The notes beneath the pieces were generated by a model. The model was given only the letters and a program-made list of their open reading frames with translations. It ran no database searches and had not been told where the DNA came from. A DNA stretch of 33,049 nucleotides from Candidatus Poribacteria bacterium (GTDB lineage Bacteria > Poribacteria > WGA-4E > WGA-3G): contig JAPOZO010000067.1 in assembly GCA_026706025.1 (NCBI GenBank), forward strand, positions 1-33,049, read 5' to 3'. The translations under genes and the position numbers were made by a program. This document shows, piece by piece, positions 6,963-15,514 of the stretch (the first letter of the stretch is position 1; each line of letters opens with the position of its first letter).

Positions 6963-9662
6963 CTACTTTACAATGACAAGTCGCCGTGTCTGCTCGAAAG
7001 CGGGAGTCGTCAACTGGTAAAAATAGACACCACTCGCAACGCGTTCGCCAAGTGCATTGCGTCCGTCCCAATACGCAGCACGCTCGCGGCTATTATAGAA
7101 GCCTGCGGATTGATAACCGAGTGAAAGCGTGCGAACGAGCTCACCGGTTGTATCATAGATGGATACTGATACCGGACTGTCTTGTGCGAGTTGATATGGA
7201 ATCCACGTCTCAGGGTTAAACGGATTCGGGTAGTTCTGCAACAACAGACTCTGCGTCGGTTGACCAATGTCATCAAGCCGGACAGATAACACGGCGTTTG
7301 CTAAGTCCTCAGGAGTCACTTTGACCCTGAGGGTGTGTGATTCAAAGTTTCCATCGGGACCGATGACGCGTAATTCAAGCACATCTCCAACTTGGACAAC
7401 GCTCCGCCGCGTCAAGTCAGCAGTCGCAGCAGCGAAGTAATCGCCTTGCACCGAGGCAGTTATCGTGCTGTTTGTTCTCAGATTCCGGACCATGACTTGG
7501 TAGCCGTCAAATGCGGGTTTGCCTTTCAAGTGTCCGCTGACAACGAATGCCCAGGCTTCTTGGGCAACCCCCCTGTCCCCCCTTATCAAGGGGGTAATGG
7601 TAGGTGCTGCAGCCGCTTGGGTTGGATTTGTCCAAGGTGCGCCGACGAATGCAAAGTTGCGAGTTTCAGGGACGTTGACGATATAGCCTTTTCCGCCTTC
7701 AATTGGGAACCCGTCGTCAGGTGCGCTTGGTGTCCAGGCGATGAACCGCTGGATTGCGGTATCAAGCGTGATGATAGTTGTCGCCCCTGTCATCGCGACA
7801 AGGGACTTGGCAGTCATCGGTGTTGGTGCTGCCAAAGGCACGGACAGCATATTCAAACCTTTAGACAACGTGACGGTGTAGGTGTTGCTAAAATGAGTGC
7901 TCTCTGCCTTGGTAGTGAGTCTGGCGATGAACCCGTGTGTTCGGCCATCCGCTGATTTATAGTTTCCAACGATAGAGCCGTCCTGATTGATATTCCAACC
8001 TTCCGTGCTAACGCTGCCCGGGACCTCCAAGCTTTGTAATCCGTGCTGGAGTGTTCCCACAGCAGAGCGCGGGATATCACCGATCAGTTTGGCTCGCGCC
8101 ACAACATATCCTGCATCGTTAACCCCGGGCACAAAAAAGTATTCAAACAGTGCTGCGTGTGGAAGGTCAAGAGATAGAAACCTGCCATCTGGGTAACGTA
8201 TGTATGGCTTATATACACCTTGGGCATCAATGAAGCTGCCAATGACGGCACCATCCGCGTTCGCAAAATCGGCATAAGTTGCTGATGCCTCGGGATACTC
8301 AATGATTGTGTCCCCTGAGAAGCCGCGGCGCACGCCAGAAGCGTCTATAAAATTACCCGTCAGGGCACCCGTCGCATCACTGATACCGTATATCTCCGTT
8401 TGAACGGCATCCGGGAAATCGTATCGCCGTAACTCGCCATCTTCCAAGATGACACCGTGGTAAAGACCGTTCCTATCCTCGTAGTGTCCGGCAGCTTGTC
8501 CATTGTTGCCAAGCGCATAGAAATAAGTGTTCTTTGAACCTGGGAAATCATGGCGCGTAAAAACGCCATCAATGAGTGTAAAACCGACGATTTTCTCACC
8601 ATCAGCACTCCGGGTGTTCCCTGCGTAATCCTCAAAGTCACTACTTGCGGTCAACTCTAAAAAATCTACGCCGGGGATATCAATAGTTTCAAAAGTATAG
8701 TAGGCGAAGACGGGTGGGACAACGGGTGCATCCTCGATGGGTGCAGCGGTGTCCGTTATGGGTCTTGCGATAAAGCCGTGTCTGCGTCCATCTGCTGTGT
8801 CATAGTGTCCGACGACCGAACCGTCCTGATTGATATTATAGCCTTCCGTGCTAACGCTGCCTGGGAATTTAAGCACTTGTAGTTCCTCCGGGAATAGACC
8901 GACATAAGTGAGTGGAGGTGCATCTACCAGTTTGGCGCGCGCAACGACAACTCTTGCATCGTTGATACCGTGGACAAAAAAGTATTCCTGTTTTGCTCCC
9001 GTTGTAAGTGTAAGAGATACAAAATCACCATCCGCGACGCGCACATAAGCATTGTAGATGCCATCAGCATCTACGTAGCTGCCCACCATACCGCCTTTGG
9101 CGTTCACAAAATCGGCGTAGGTTTCCAATGCGCCAGGGAATTCAACGATTATGTCTCCTGAAAATCCGCGGCGCACGCCAGCAGCGTCTATAAAATTACC
9201 CGTCAGAGCACCCGTTGTATCACTGATACCGTATATCTGCGTTTCGACGGCACCCGGAAAATCGTATTGCCGCAGTTCACCATTTTCCAAAACGACACCG
9301 TGGTAGAGTCCCTCGCTGTCTTGATAGTGCCCGGCAGCGTTGCCATTATTACCGAGCGCAAAGAAATACGTGTTCTGTGAACCCGGGAAATCGTAGGTCG
9401 TAAAAACGCCATCAATGAGTGTAAAGGCGATATCTTTTTCACCATCAGCACTTTTCGTGTAGCCGGCGTAATCCTCAAAATCGCTGCTCGCCGTCACCGC
9501 TAAAAACTCTACACCCGGAACATCAATCGTCTCGAATGTATAGTCGTCGTTAGCGGATGCGGCGTTGTTTTGCGCAGCAGTATCCGTTAGGAAAAAGGAA
9601 TTAAGACACACCAACAACGTGAACGTGTAAAACAAAAAACCGGTTTTAATATGAGTGTGCAT
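6963..9662 (-). CDS. Secreted HAF-repeat protein with C-terminal sorting-like module, copy D (intact)
   Basis: This 899-residue protein is the only complete intact member of the array. Signal peptide: residues 1-31, ending DTAAQ. Residues 41-301 and 321-581 are two homologous blocks. Each has about six repeats of the form G-N-x-x-G-x-x-x-G-x-Y-x-D-x-x-G-x-x-H-G followed by DFPG, which is the HAF repeat style. Residues 592-680 (TYTVTLSKGLNMLSVPL to NFAFVGAPW) form a domain also seen in copies B and C. Residues 690-703 are a palindrome-encoded insert. NYPNPFNPETWIPYQL (810-825) begins the FlgD-Ig or type-A sorting-like end with YWDGRN and SGVYFY. It starts with ATG after GAGAGG and ends with TAG. 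It is probably exported and surface-bound. The ligand is unknown; HAF is a repeat name, not a function. Confidence 0.88.
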   Translation of the reverse strand: MHTHIKTGFLFYTFTLLVCLNSFFLTDTAAQNNAASANDDYTFETIDVPGVEFLAVTASSDFEDYAGYTKSADGEKDIAFTLIDGVFTTYDFPGSQNTYFFALGNNGNAAGHYQDSEGLYHGVVLENGELRQYDFPGAVETQIYGISDTTGALTGNFIDAAGVRRGFSGDIIVEFPGALETYADFVNAKGGMVGSYVDADGIYNAYVRVADGDFVSLTLTTGAKQEYFFVHGINDARVVVARAKLVDAPPLTYVGLFPEELQVLKFPGSVSTEGYNINQDGSVVGHYDTADGRRHGFIARPITDTAAPIEDAPVVPPVFAYYTFETIDIPGVDFLELTASSDFEDYAGNTRSADGEKIVGFTLIDGVFTRHDFPGSKNTYFYALGNNGQAAGHYEDRNGLYHGVILEDGELRRYDFPDAVQTEIYGISDATGALTGNFIDASGVRRGFSGDTIIEYPEASATYADFANADGAVIGSFIDAQGVYKPYIRYPDGRFLSLDLPHAALFEYFFVPGVNDAGYVVARAKLIGDIPRSAVGTLQHGLQSLEVPGSVSTEGWNINQDGSIVGNYKSADGRTHGFIARLTTKAESTHFSNTYTVTLSKGLNMLSVPLAAPTPMTAKSLVAMTGATTIITLDTAIQRFIAWTPSAPDDGFPIEGGKGYIVNVPETRNFAFVGAPWTNPTQAAAAPTITPLIRGDRGVAQEAWAFVVSGHLKGKPAFDGYQVMVRNLRTNSTITASVQGDYFAAATADLTRRSVVQVGDVLELRVIGPDGNFESHTLRVKVTPEDLANAVLSVRLDDIGQPTQSLLLQNYPNPFNPETWIPYQLAQDSPVSVSIYDTTGELVRTLSLGYQSAGFYNSRERAAYWDGRNALGERVASGVYFYQLTTPAFEQTRRLVIVK
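7561..7595. repeat. Palindromic insert inside copy D coding sequence
   Basis: The core CCCCCTT-ATC-AAGGGGG (7578-7594) is read on the minus strand as part of TPLIRGDRGVAQE. It occupies the same site as the insert in copy C, which suggests insertion before copies C and D separated. Copy B lacks it. Confidence 0.7.
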
Positions 9663-9957
9663 AACGAAAACCTCTCTATAGACATGCCGCCCCGCTGGGG
9701 CTTGCCTGCTTTGTATTTAAAATTACGTGAGCTCGTCTTAAAAAAGTAGGTTGGTTTGAACTGAACGGAAAATCATGAAAAGATACGTCTGGGATGACTG
9801 ATTTCAAGTCTATTATAGCACGCAAAACTCCAAAACCCGCATGGAATCCAACGCATTTTTGCGAAGACCAAGTCCACATAAGTATAGAACATTCCAAAAA
9901 AGGGAAAAAAATCTCACCTATTCCCTTTGTTTTCTTTCTTCTACGGTGGTGTGAAAG
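9663..9957. other. Intergenic region upstream of HAF copy D
   Basis: Homology with the other HAF leaders ends about 15 bases upstream of the start codon, near 9678. Beyond it lie a hairpin GCCCC-GCT-GGGGC (9689-9701) and a sequence resembling GTAGGTTGG repeats near 9747. No gene is visible. The next gene to the right (9958) ends here, so any promoter in this stretch serves copy D. Confidence 0.5.
9812..9820 (-). promoter_or_regulatory. Extended -10 promoter candidate for HAF copy D
   Basis: The minus strand reads TGCTATAAT, an extended -10 (TGnTATAAT) with no good -35 box. Transcription would begin near 9805, a leader of about 143 bases, similar in length to the other copies despite an unrelated sequence. 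Confidence 0.4.
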
Positions 9958-10959
9958 TTATTCGCCCCACGGCAATGGAACGCCGAGGCGTTCACTGACC
10001 GCGCGTGCGGATTCCTGTTCCGATTCCCCGTAACGAATGCCTTCACGGCGATGTTGTGCCATCCGCTCCGTTTCTATGGCACCCGGTAGCAACGCCTTGT
10101 CAGTTCCCGGCAACGGTTCATAAGTTTCTCGGACATCATGCACCATCCGATCAACTTCGGCATAGAAAGTATCAAGTGGCACAACGGATGCAATATCTAT
10201 TGCGAGGACCATACCGCCCTGTGGCGGTTGCCATTTTGCGGTGTCTTCTGGTGGCGGTTCGGTAAAACCTGTGAGCCCGCCACCGAGCAGATGTGCTACA
10301 GCGGTATAACCGATGCTCTTGAAGAAAGCAGCAGGGATCATCGAAAGCAGGGCATCGAATTCGGGTCCGCGTTGGTAATCCGCCATAATACAGGTTGCGG
10401 CATCCAGTACAACCGGTGGCTCCTCACCAGAGGAGATGGCGAAACAGATGGGTGGGTTACCGAAATAACCGAGCTGTGGTTTCGGATCTCGGTTTCCGGC
10501 GTTGCCGTGGTTCCGAGATCCCTGTACCGAAAAACCGATACAACCGGCTTCGTTACACATACGCGCGTAGTGGCCTGCGGATCCGTAGTGTCCGATGTAG
10601 CGAACCAATCCCATCCCGATGCCGACTTCTTTCGCTTTGGCGATGGCGTGTTCGGTCGCACGGACCATCGGCAGGTAGCCGAGTGTGCCGTTGCCATCAA
10701 GCACGACGGCAGTTGGGGTTTCATGGATAACACGGATATTCGGGTTCGGATTGAGACCGCCGCTTTCAAAACCTCTACAATATCTGTTAATGGTCTGTGT
10801 GCCGTGGCTTCGGACACCGCGTAAGTCAGAGTTGACGAGTAAACGGCTGATGAGTGCGGCGTGTTCGTGGGTGATACCGGCCTTCTCAAAGCAGGCAGTT
10901 GAGAAGTTGAGAAGCCGTTCCTCATCAACTAAAACGAAATCTTCTGGTGGTCTGTTCAT
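9958..10959 (-). CDS. Ldh2-family NAD(P)-dependent oxidoreductase (malate/L-lactate/ureidoglycolate dehydrogenase family), copy 2
   Basis: This 333-residue protein has the length usual for the family. It shows NSDLRGVRSHG (about residues 48-58), the family signature whose histidine is the expected catalytic residue. It also has VRYIGHYGSAGHYARMCNEA (about 119-138), equivalent to the NHFGxAGxY cofactor region. The family reduces or oxidises 2-hydroxy/2-keto acids with NAD(P). The substrate cannot be told from sequence. The start ATG at 10957-10959 follows AAGGAAAA. It lies 26 bases downstream of a near-identical paralogue on the same strand, so the two are probably co-transcribed and arose by tandem duplication. 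It ends with TAA. Confidence 0.85.
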   Translation of the reverse strand: MNRPPEDFVLVDEERLLNFSTACFEKAGITHEHAALISRLLVNSDLRGVRSHGTQTINRYCRGFESGGLNPNPNIRVIHETPTAVVLDGNGTLGYLPMVRATEHAIAKAKEVGIGMGLVRYIGHYGSAGHYARMCNEAGCIGFSVQGSRNHGNAGNRDPKPQLGYFGNPPICFAISSGEEPPVVLDAATCIMADYQRGPEFDALLSMIPAAFFKSIGYTAVAHLLGGGLTGFTEPPPEDTAKWQPPQGGMVLAIDIASVVPLDTFYAEVDRMVHDVRETYEPLPGTDKALLPGAIETERMAQHRREGIRYGESEQESARAVSERLGVPLPWGE

Positions 10960-10985
10960 GTCTTTTCCTTAAAGTAATGTGGCGA

Positions 10986-11990
10986 CTATTCGTCCCACGG
11001 CAATGGCACGCCTAACCGTTCACTGACCCCGCGTGCGGATTCTTGTTCCATTTCACCGTAACGGATGCCTTCTCGGCGATGGTGTTCTGTGCGTTCTGTC
11101 TCAATCGCACCCGGTAGCAACGCCCTGTCTGTTCCCGGCAACGGTTGATAAGTTTCGCGGACATCGTGTACCATCCGATCGACTTCGGCATTGAAAACAG
11201 CCGTTGGCACAACGGATTCGATATCTATTGCGAGGACCATACCGCCCATTCTACCACCGCTCCATTTTGCGGTATCTTCGGGAGGTGGCTCGGTGAAGCC
11301 AGTCAATGCGCCGCCGAGCAGACTTGCCACGGCAGTATAACCGATACTCTTAAAGAAAGCCGCTGGGATCACTGAAAGGAGGGCATCGAAATCGGGACCA
11401 CGCTGATAGTCTGCCATAATACAGGTTGCTGCGTCGAGTACAACCGGCGGCTCATCACCAGAGGGGATAGCGAAACAGATCGGCGGGTTGCCGTAGTAAC
11501 CGATCTGGGGTTTGGGGTCTTGGTTGCCAGCGTTGCCTTGGTTCTGATATCCTTGGACTGAGAAACCGATACAACCGGCTTCATTACAGATACGCGCATA
11601 GTGTCCGGCGGATCCATAGTGTCCTATATAGCGCACCAGTCCCATCCCGATGCCGACCGCTTTTGCTTTGGCGATAGCGTGTTCCGTGGCACGAACCATC
11701 GGGAGATAACCGAGTGTGCCGTTGCCATCAAGCACGATAGCCGTCGGTGTTTCATGGATGATTCGGATATCGGGATTAGGATTGAAACTCCCGTTTTCAA
11801 AGCCTCCGCAATATCCGTTAACGGTTCGCGTGCCGTGGCTGCGAACCCCTCGCAGGTCGGAATTAACGAGCAGTCGGCTGATGAGTGCGGCGTGCTCCTG
11901 GGTGATACCGGCCTTCTCAAAGCAGGCAGTTGAGAAGTTGAGAAGTCGCTCTTCGTCTACATGGACAAAATCTTCTGGCGGTCGATTCAT
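10986..11990 (-). CDS. Ldh2-family NAD(P)-dependent oxidoreductase, copy 1
   Basis: This 334-residue paralogue of the gene at 9958-10959 is alike over its whole length, including NSDLRGVRSHG and VRYIGHYGSAGHYARICNEA. Differences concentrate near residues 240-265, where SGGRMGGMVL replaces QPPQGGMVL, and in scattered C-terminal positions. The start ATG at 11988-11990 follows AAGGAG at good spacing. It is the first gene of the likely pair. Both copies keep the catalytic-type motifs, so neither looks decayed. They may differ in substrate range or simply raise dosage. It ends with TAG. Confidence 0.85.
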   Translation of the reverse strand: MNRPPEDFVHVDEERLLNFSTACFEKAGITQEHAALISRLLVNSDLRGVRSHGTRTVNGYCGGFENGSFNPNPDIRIIHETPTAIVLDGNGTLGYLPMVRATEHAIAKAKAVGIGMGLVRYIGHYGSAGHYARICNEAGCIGFSVQGYQNQGNAGNQDPKPQIGYYGNPPICFAIPSGDEPPVVLDAATCIMADYQRGPDFDALLSVIPAAFFKSIGYTAVASLLGGALTGFTEPPPEDTAKWSGGRMGGMVLAIDIESVVPTAVFNAEVDRMVHDVRETYQPLPGTDRALLPGAIETERTEHHRREGIRYGEMEQESARGVSERLGVPLPWDE

Positions 11991-12017
11991 GTATTTCTCC
12001 TTCGCATTCCCAAAATG

Positions 12018-12763
12018 ATCGGAGTTTTGTCTATTCGCATCAATTCGCGTTCAATAACTATACCACAAAACTTGTAGGATGTCACGTTTTTTTTGAAAAC
12101 GGGTGGCACTTACAGCCTTTCGGTAGCGCATTGTAGGTTGGGTTGAACGGATGCCATCAAACCGCTGGAAAGCCATCAGGATCGGAAAAATCACAGTTCA
12201 GAAGTCAAAAGTCCCTCCTTTATCCCCCAACCTCCTATATTCCCCTTATCAAGGGTGCAGGGGCAGGTGAGTACACCGCAAAACCGAACCATAGGTGTCA
12301 ATTTAGAGGTTTTCAGTGGGGTTCCTCTTGAAGTCCCGTAGGTTGGGTTGAACGGCGTTGAGGAGTGGACTGTTGACAAGTCAAACACCTCTGAAAGCCA
12401 ATATCCGGCCATATCTATTCCTGAACGTAGTGAAACCCAACTTTACACTGTCAGGGTTCCGGGAACTTCATAGCCAAACGTTGGGTTTCACTCGGTCTCT
12501 GGTGGCGATTGTTTCTCTGGAGAAAGTTGTGCTTTTCTCTGATTTGGCGGGTTTCGGTAGCATCCGTTCAACCTTGGGGAAATCCGCAGAAACACCCTAT
12601 CAATACGCAGAAATACCCAAGCAAAAACACCTACGGGACTGAAAGTTTTCGCGAAGTATCCGGTGCGGTTAGGAAACCGCATCTACCGGCCTGGGGAAGA
12701 TACCGCACCACCGGCCCTGGAGAAAACATAGCATTACAGGATATAGAGGAATCTTGATCTCGG
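12018..12763. repeat. Gene-free island of short interspersed repeats
   Basis: About 745 bases without a credible gene. GTAGGTTGGGTTGAACGG occurs at 12133-12150 and 12338-12355. AGTGAAACCCAAC (12429-12441) is a perfect inverted match to GTTGGGTTTCACT (12480-12492), and GTTCC-G-GGAAC (12455-12465) lies between them. CCCTTATCAAGGG (12243-12255) matches the palindrome found inside HAF copies C and D. GCAGAAAcACCC motifs recur near 12588-12620. The stretch near 12659-12692 is an imperfect hairpin around GGTGCGG and CCGCATC followed by ACCGGCCTGG. This looks like successive insertion of small non-coding repeats. Confidence 0.7.
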
Positions 12764-13921
12764 TTAAAAGGGGTCAATCTGCTTATGGAACTGCTTTTTG
12801 CCGTCTTTGATGGTGAAAATTACCGCGCTTTTGGTTGGATGGCGGTTTTCATCGTAACTGGCAATGGTCGTTGCGCCGATGTAGTTTTCTGTGGCGGCGA
12901 GTTGCTTGCGAATTTCTTCCGGGTCGAGACTACCGGCGCGTTCAACGGCTTGAAAAAGGAGTTTGACAGCGTCGTAACTCACCGCGACACCACCGGTAGG
13001 TATGGATTCATAGATCGATGCGTAAGTGTTGACAAACGCTCTGGCATTTGGTTCATCTGTGTCTGGCGAGAAGTGTCCGCTGAAGAAACTGCCTTCCACT
13101 TCGGCATCTTCGTTATCGAACAGAAGTTGGCTATCCCATGCATCCGCGCCGAGGAAGATTGTCGGTTCTCCATCAGCATTTCGCAATGGGATTGCCCGTG
13201 CCTGCCCCGTTATGAGTGCAACGTCCAGCGTGAAACCGGATATGAAGAGGGCATCGGGCTTCGCGGCGGCAATATTTGTCAGTTGCGCTGTGAAATCTGA
13301 CGGATCGCCTTCGTAAAATTCATTGGCGACGATTTTGCCACCGAGTTTGCTGAAATTAAGTGCGAAGAATTCAGCAATGCCCTCCGTATAGAGATCACCC
13401 TTTCGTGTAATGAGGGCGGCAGTGGTCAGATTGAGGTCTTCTATCGCAAACTGTGCCATCACAGCGCCTTGGAAACTATCTGTGAAAGATGCCATGAAGA
13501 CGAAATCGCCAGCGTTTGTGACGTTTGGGTTGGTTGCGGTTGTGGTAACCATTGGAATTCCATGACGCTGTGCGATTGGACCCACCACAACGGCATGAGA
13601 AGAGCGATTGGGTCCGATGAGCGCGATGATTTCGTCTTCAACAATAAGTCTTTCAGCGATTTGGGCGGAGACTTCCGGTATTGCTTCTGTGTTGATATGT
13701 CCGATCAATTCAACGGGTGTGCCGAGCAGTCCGCCACGCTGGTTAATTTCTGTGACAGCCATCTCTGCGCCGTTTGGATAGGTAACGCGTTCACCAGCGA
13801 CAACGAAACCGATTTTAACAGTTGGCTCTTGTTCCGGTGTGACAACCTTTTGGATGCTGTCGCATCCGATGAATGCCGCTGACAATAGGATTAAACTGGT
13901 TAAAATCAAAAATTTATGCAT
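12764..13921 (-). CDS. Lipoprotein substrate-binding protein of a branched-chain amino-acid-type ABC transporter (copy 2)
   Basis: This 385-residue protein has a lipoprotein signal ending FIGC, with the lipidated cysteine at residue 20. It then follows the LivK-type (periplasmic binding protein type 1) pattern: VKIGFVVAGERVTYPNGAEM, AVTEINQRGGLLG, ALIGPNRSSHAVVVGPIAQR and MVTTTATNP. The family binds amino acids, amides, urea or small aromatics and passes them to an ABC permease. The start ATG at 13919-13921 follows AAGGAAC. No permease or ATPase gene lies in the window, so it is an orphan binding protein here. It may use a distant transporter or serve as a sensor. The ligand is unknown. A close paralogue lies immediately upstream. 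Confidence 0.85.
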   Translation of the reverse strand: MHKFLILTSLILLSAAFIGCDSIQKVVTPEQEPTVKIGFVVAGERVTYPNGAEMAVTEINQRGGLLGTPVELIGHINTEAIPEVSAQIAERLIVEDEIIALIGPNRSSHAVVVGPIAQRHGIPMVTTTATNPNVTNAGDFVFMASFTDSFQGAVMAQFAIEDLNLTTAALITRKGDLYTEGIAEFFALNFSKLGGKIVANEFYEGDPSDFTAQLTNIAAAKPDALFISGFTLDVALITGQARAIPLRNADGEPTIFLGADAWDSQLLFDNEDAEVEGSFFSGHFSPDTDEPNARAFVNTYASIYESIPTGGVAVSYDAVKLLFQAVERAGSLDPEEIRKQLAATENYIGATTIASYDENRHPTKSAVIFTIKDGKKQFHKQIDPF

Positions 13922-14071
13922 TATAATAAGTTCCTTGTAAAAAGTGATTTCCTTTGTTTTGGAATTCCATTAGACCCCAAGTTGTCATCTTTTTATGCAC
14001 ATAGCATTCCGTTGGAGTGCGGGAGTTTGCATAAGCGATTTTCTATAGATATATTGCAGAAACACCCAAGC

Positions 14072-14088
14072 AAAAACCCCTCTGGGGT
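14072..14088 (-). terminator. Rho-independent terminator after binding-protein copy 1
   Basis: The minus strand reads ACCCC-AGA-GGGGT followed by TTTT, about 65 bases past the stop codon at 14153. The flanking sequence GGTTTTTGCTTGGGTGTTTC recurs near 12590 and, in changed form, near 32965, so the terminator may come from a repeat. Confidence 0.55.
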
Positions 14089-14152
14089 GGGGAAAAGACA
14101 AAAAAGTCTCCGAAGTGGGCAAAATCTGTTAGTAGCAACTTGGGTTAGAACA

Positions 14153-15325
14153 TTAAGGATCAATTTGCTTATAGAACTGCTTTTCACCGTTTGTGATGGT
14201 GAAGATGGCCGCACTTTTGATTGGGTGGCGGTTCTCGTCATAACTGGCGATGTCGGTCGCACCGATGTAGTTCTCCGTTGCTGCTATCTGTGCCCGAATA
14301 GCCTCACCGTCAAGACTTCCTGCTCTCTCAATGGCAGTTAGCATTACTTTTGTTGCATCATAACTGACAGCGTGTCCTCCGAGTGGTAACGCCCCGTATT
14401 CAGTTTGGTAGGCTTCTACAAATGCTTTCCCCGTTGGTTTATTGGTTCCAGCAGAAAAATGTCCACTGAAGAAACTCCCTTCAATTTCAGCATCCGCATT
14501 GTCCAATAGAATCGGATTGTCCCATGTATCTGTGCCGAGAAGGCGTATCGGTTCGCCTGCGGCGTTCAGCAGTGGAAACGCTCTCGCTTGTTGTGTGATG
14601 GGCCCGATTTGGTGGACCCACCCTGCAATAAAGAGTGCGTCAGGGGCTGCCGCTGCGATGCGGGTCAATTGTTCAGTGAAATCTGTGTCCACAATTTCAT
14701 AGTACTCTCTGGCAGCAATTGTGCCACCCGCAGCGGTAAAATTGGTAACAAAGAATTCGGAGATACCCTCGGAATAGATTTCACCACTTTGCGTGAGGAG
14801 TGCGACCGAAGTCAGTCCAAGTTCCGTCCTTGCAAACTTTGCCATGACTGCGCCTTGATAGGCGTCTGTGAAGGCTGCCATGAAAACAAAATCGCTTGCG
14901 TCCGTCAGCGTCGGATTCGTTGCTGTTGTGGTAATCATGGGTAAACTGTGTTCTGTTGCGAGTGCCCCTATCGGGATAGCATGGGCGGAGCGGTTGGGCC
15001 CCACAAGTGCGATAACGCCATCGTCAAGGATCATTCTTGCGGCGACTTCAACAGCGGCTTCGGGGGTAGGAATTCCGACTTCGGTTACCAATTCAACAGG
15101 CACACCGAGTAAACCACCCGTTGCATTAATTTCTGCCACGGCTATTTTGGCACCGTTTGGGTAGGTCACCCGGCTCCCCGAGGCGAGGAACCCAATTTTA
15201 ACGGTATCCATGGTCTCTTGCGCAACACCTTTTTCGGGGGTAACCACTTTTGGGATTCTATCACATCCAGTGAATGTCCCTATGAGTGCAAACACCCCAA
15301 CAATAGTTAGCAATATATTTCTCAT
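14153..15325 (-). CDS. Lipoprotein substrate-binding protein of a branched-chain amino-acid-type ABC transporter (copy 1)
   Basis: This 390-residue paralogue of 12764-13921 has a lipobox TFTGC with the cysteine at residue 21. The same order of blocks follows: VKIGFLASGSRVTYPNGAKI, INATGGLLGVPVEL, ALVGPNRSAHAIPIGALA and MITTTATNP. It ends with a nearly identical EKQFYKQIDP. The start ATG at 15323-15325 follows AGGAAAAAG. A gap of 231 bases with a terminator separates it from the second copy, so the two are probably transcribed separately. No ABC permease or ATPase accompanies them. The differences between copies suggest an older duplication than that of the Ldh pair. Confidence 0.85.
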   Translation of the reverse strand: MRNILLTIVGVFALIGTFTGCDRIPKVVTPEKGVAQETMDTVKIGFLASGSRVTYPNGAKIAVAEINATGGLLGVPVELVTEVGIPTPEAAVEVAARMILDDGVIALVGPNRSAHAIPIGALATEHSLPMITTTATNPTLTDASDFVFMAAFTDAYQGAVMAKFARTELGLTSVALLTQSGEIYSEGISEFFVTNFTAAGGTIAAREYYEIVDTDFTEQLTRIAAAAPDALFIAGWVHQIGPITQQARAFPLLNAAGEPIRLLGTDTWDNPILLDNADAEIEGSFFSGHFSAGTNKPTGKAFVEAYQTEYGALPLGGHAVSYDATKVMLTAIERAGSLDGEAIRAQIAATENYIGATDIASYDENRHPIKSAAIFTITNGEKQFYKQIDP

Positions 15326-15514
15326 CTTTTTCCTTTTTGCTTGTATTATTCAGCGGTTTTTGATAAAGTGCATAAAAAATAAAACGTTCCTAATGTATTA
15401 TCTTTTAATTTCGGGAAATAAGCAAGCGATTTTGATGAAATGGCTGTCGGAAACCATCGGTAGTCAGTGAGAGGTCTTTGGTTAAATTAGACCCGCTTTT
15501 TAACGTTGTATAAT

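Noticed and set aside
10138-10824. A 228-codon open frame on the plus strand
   Set aside because: It is antisense to the Ldh2 gene, has no family resemblance and follows from the codon use of the real gene.
15509-15514. TATAAT as promoter of the sulfotransferase gene
   Set aside because: It abuts the ATG, so transcription would begin inside the gene and lose the phosphosulfate loop at residues 9-16.
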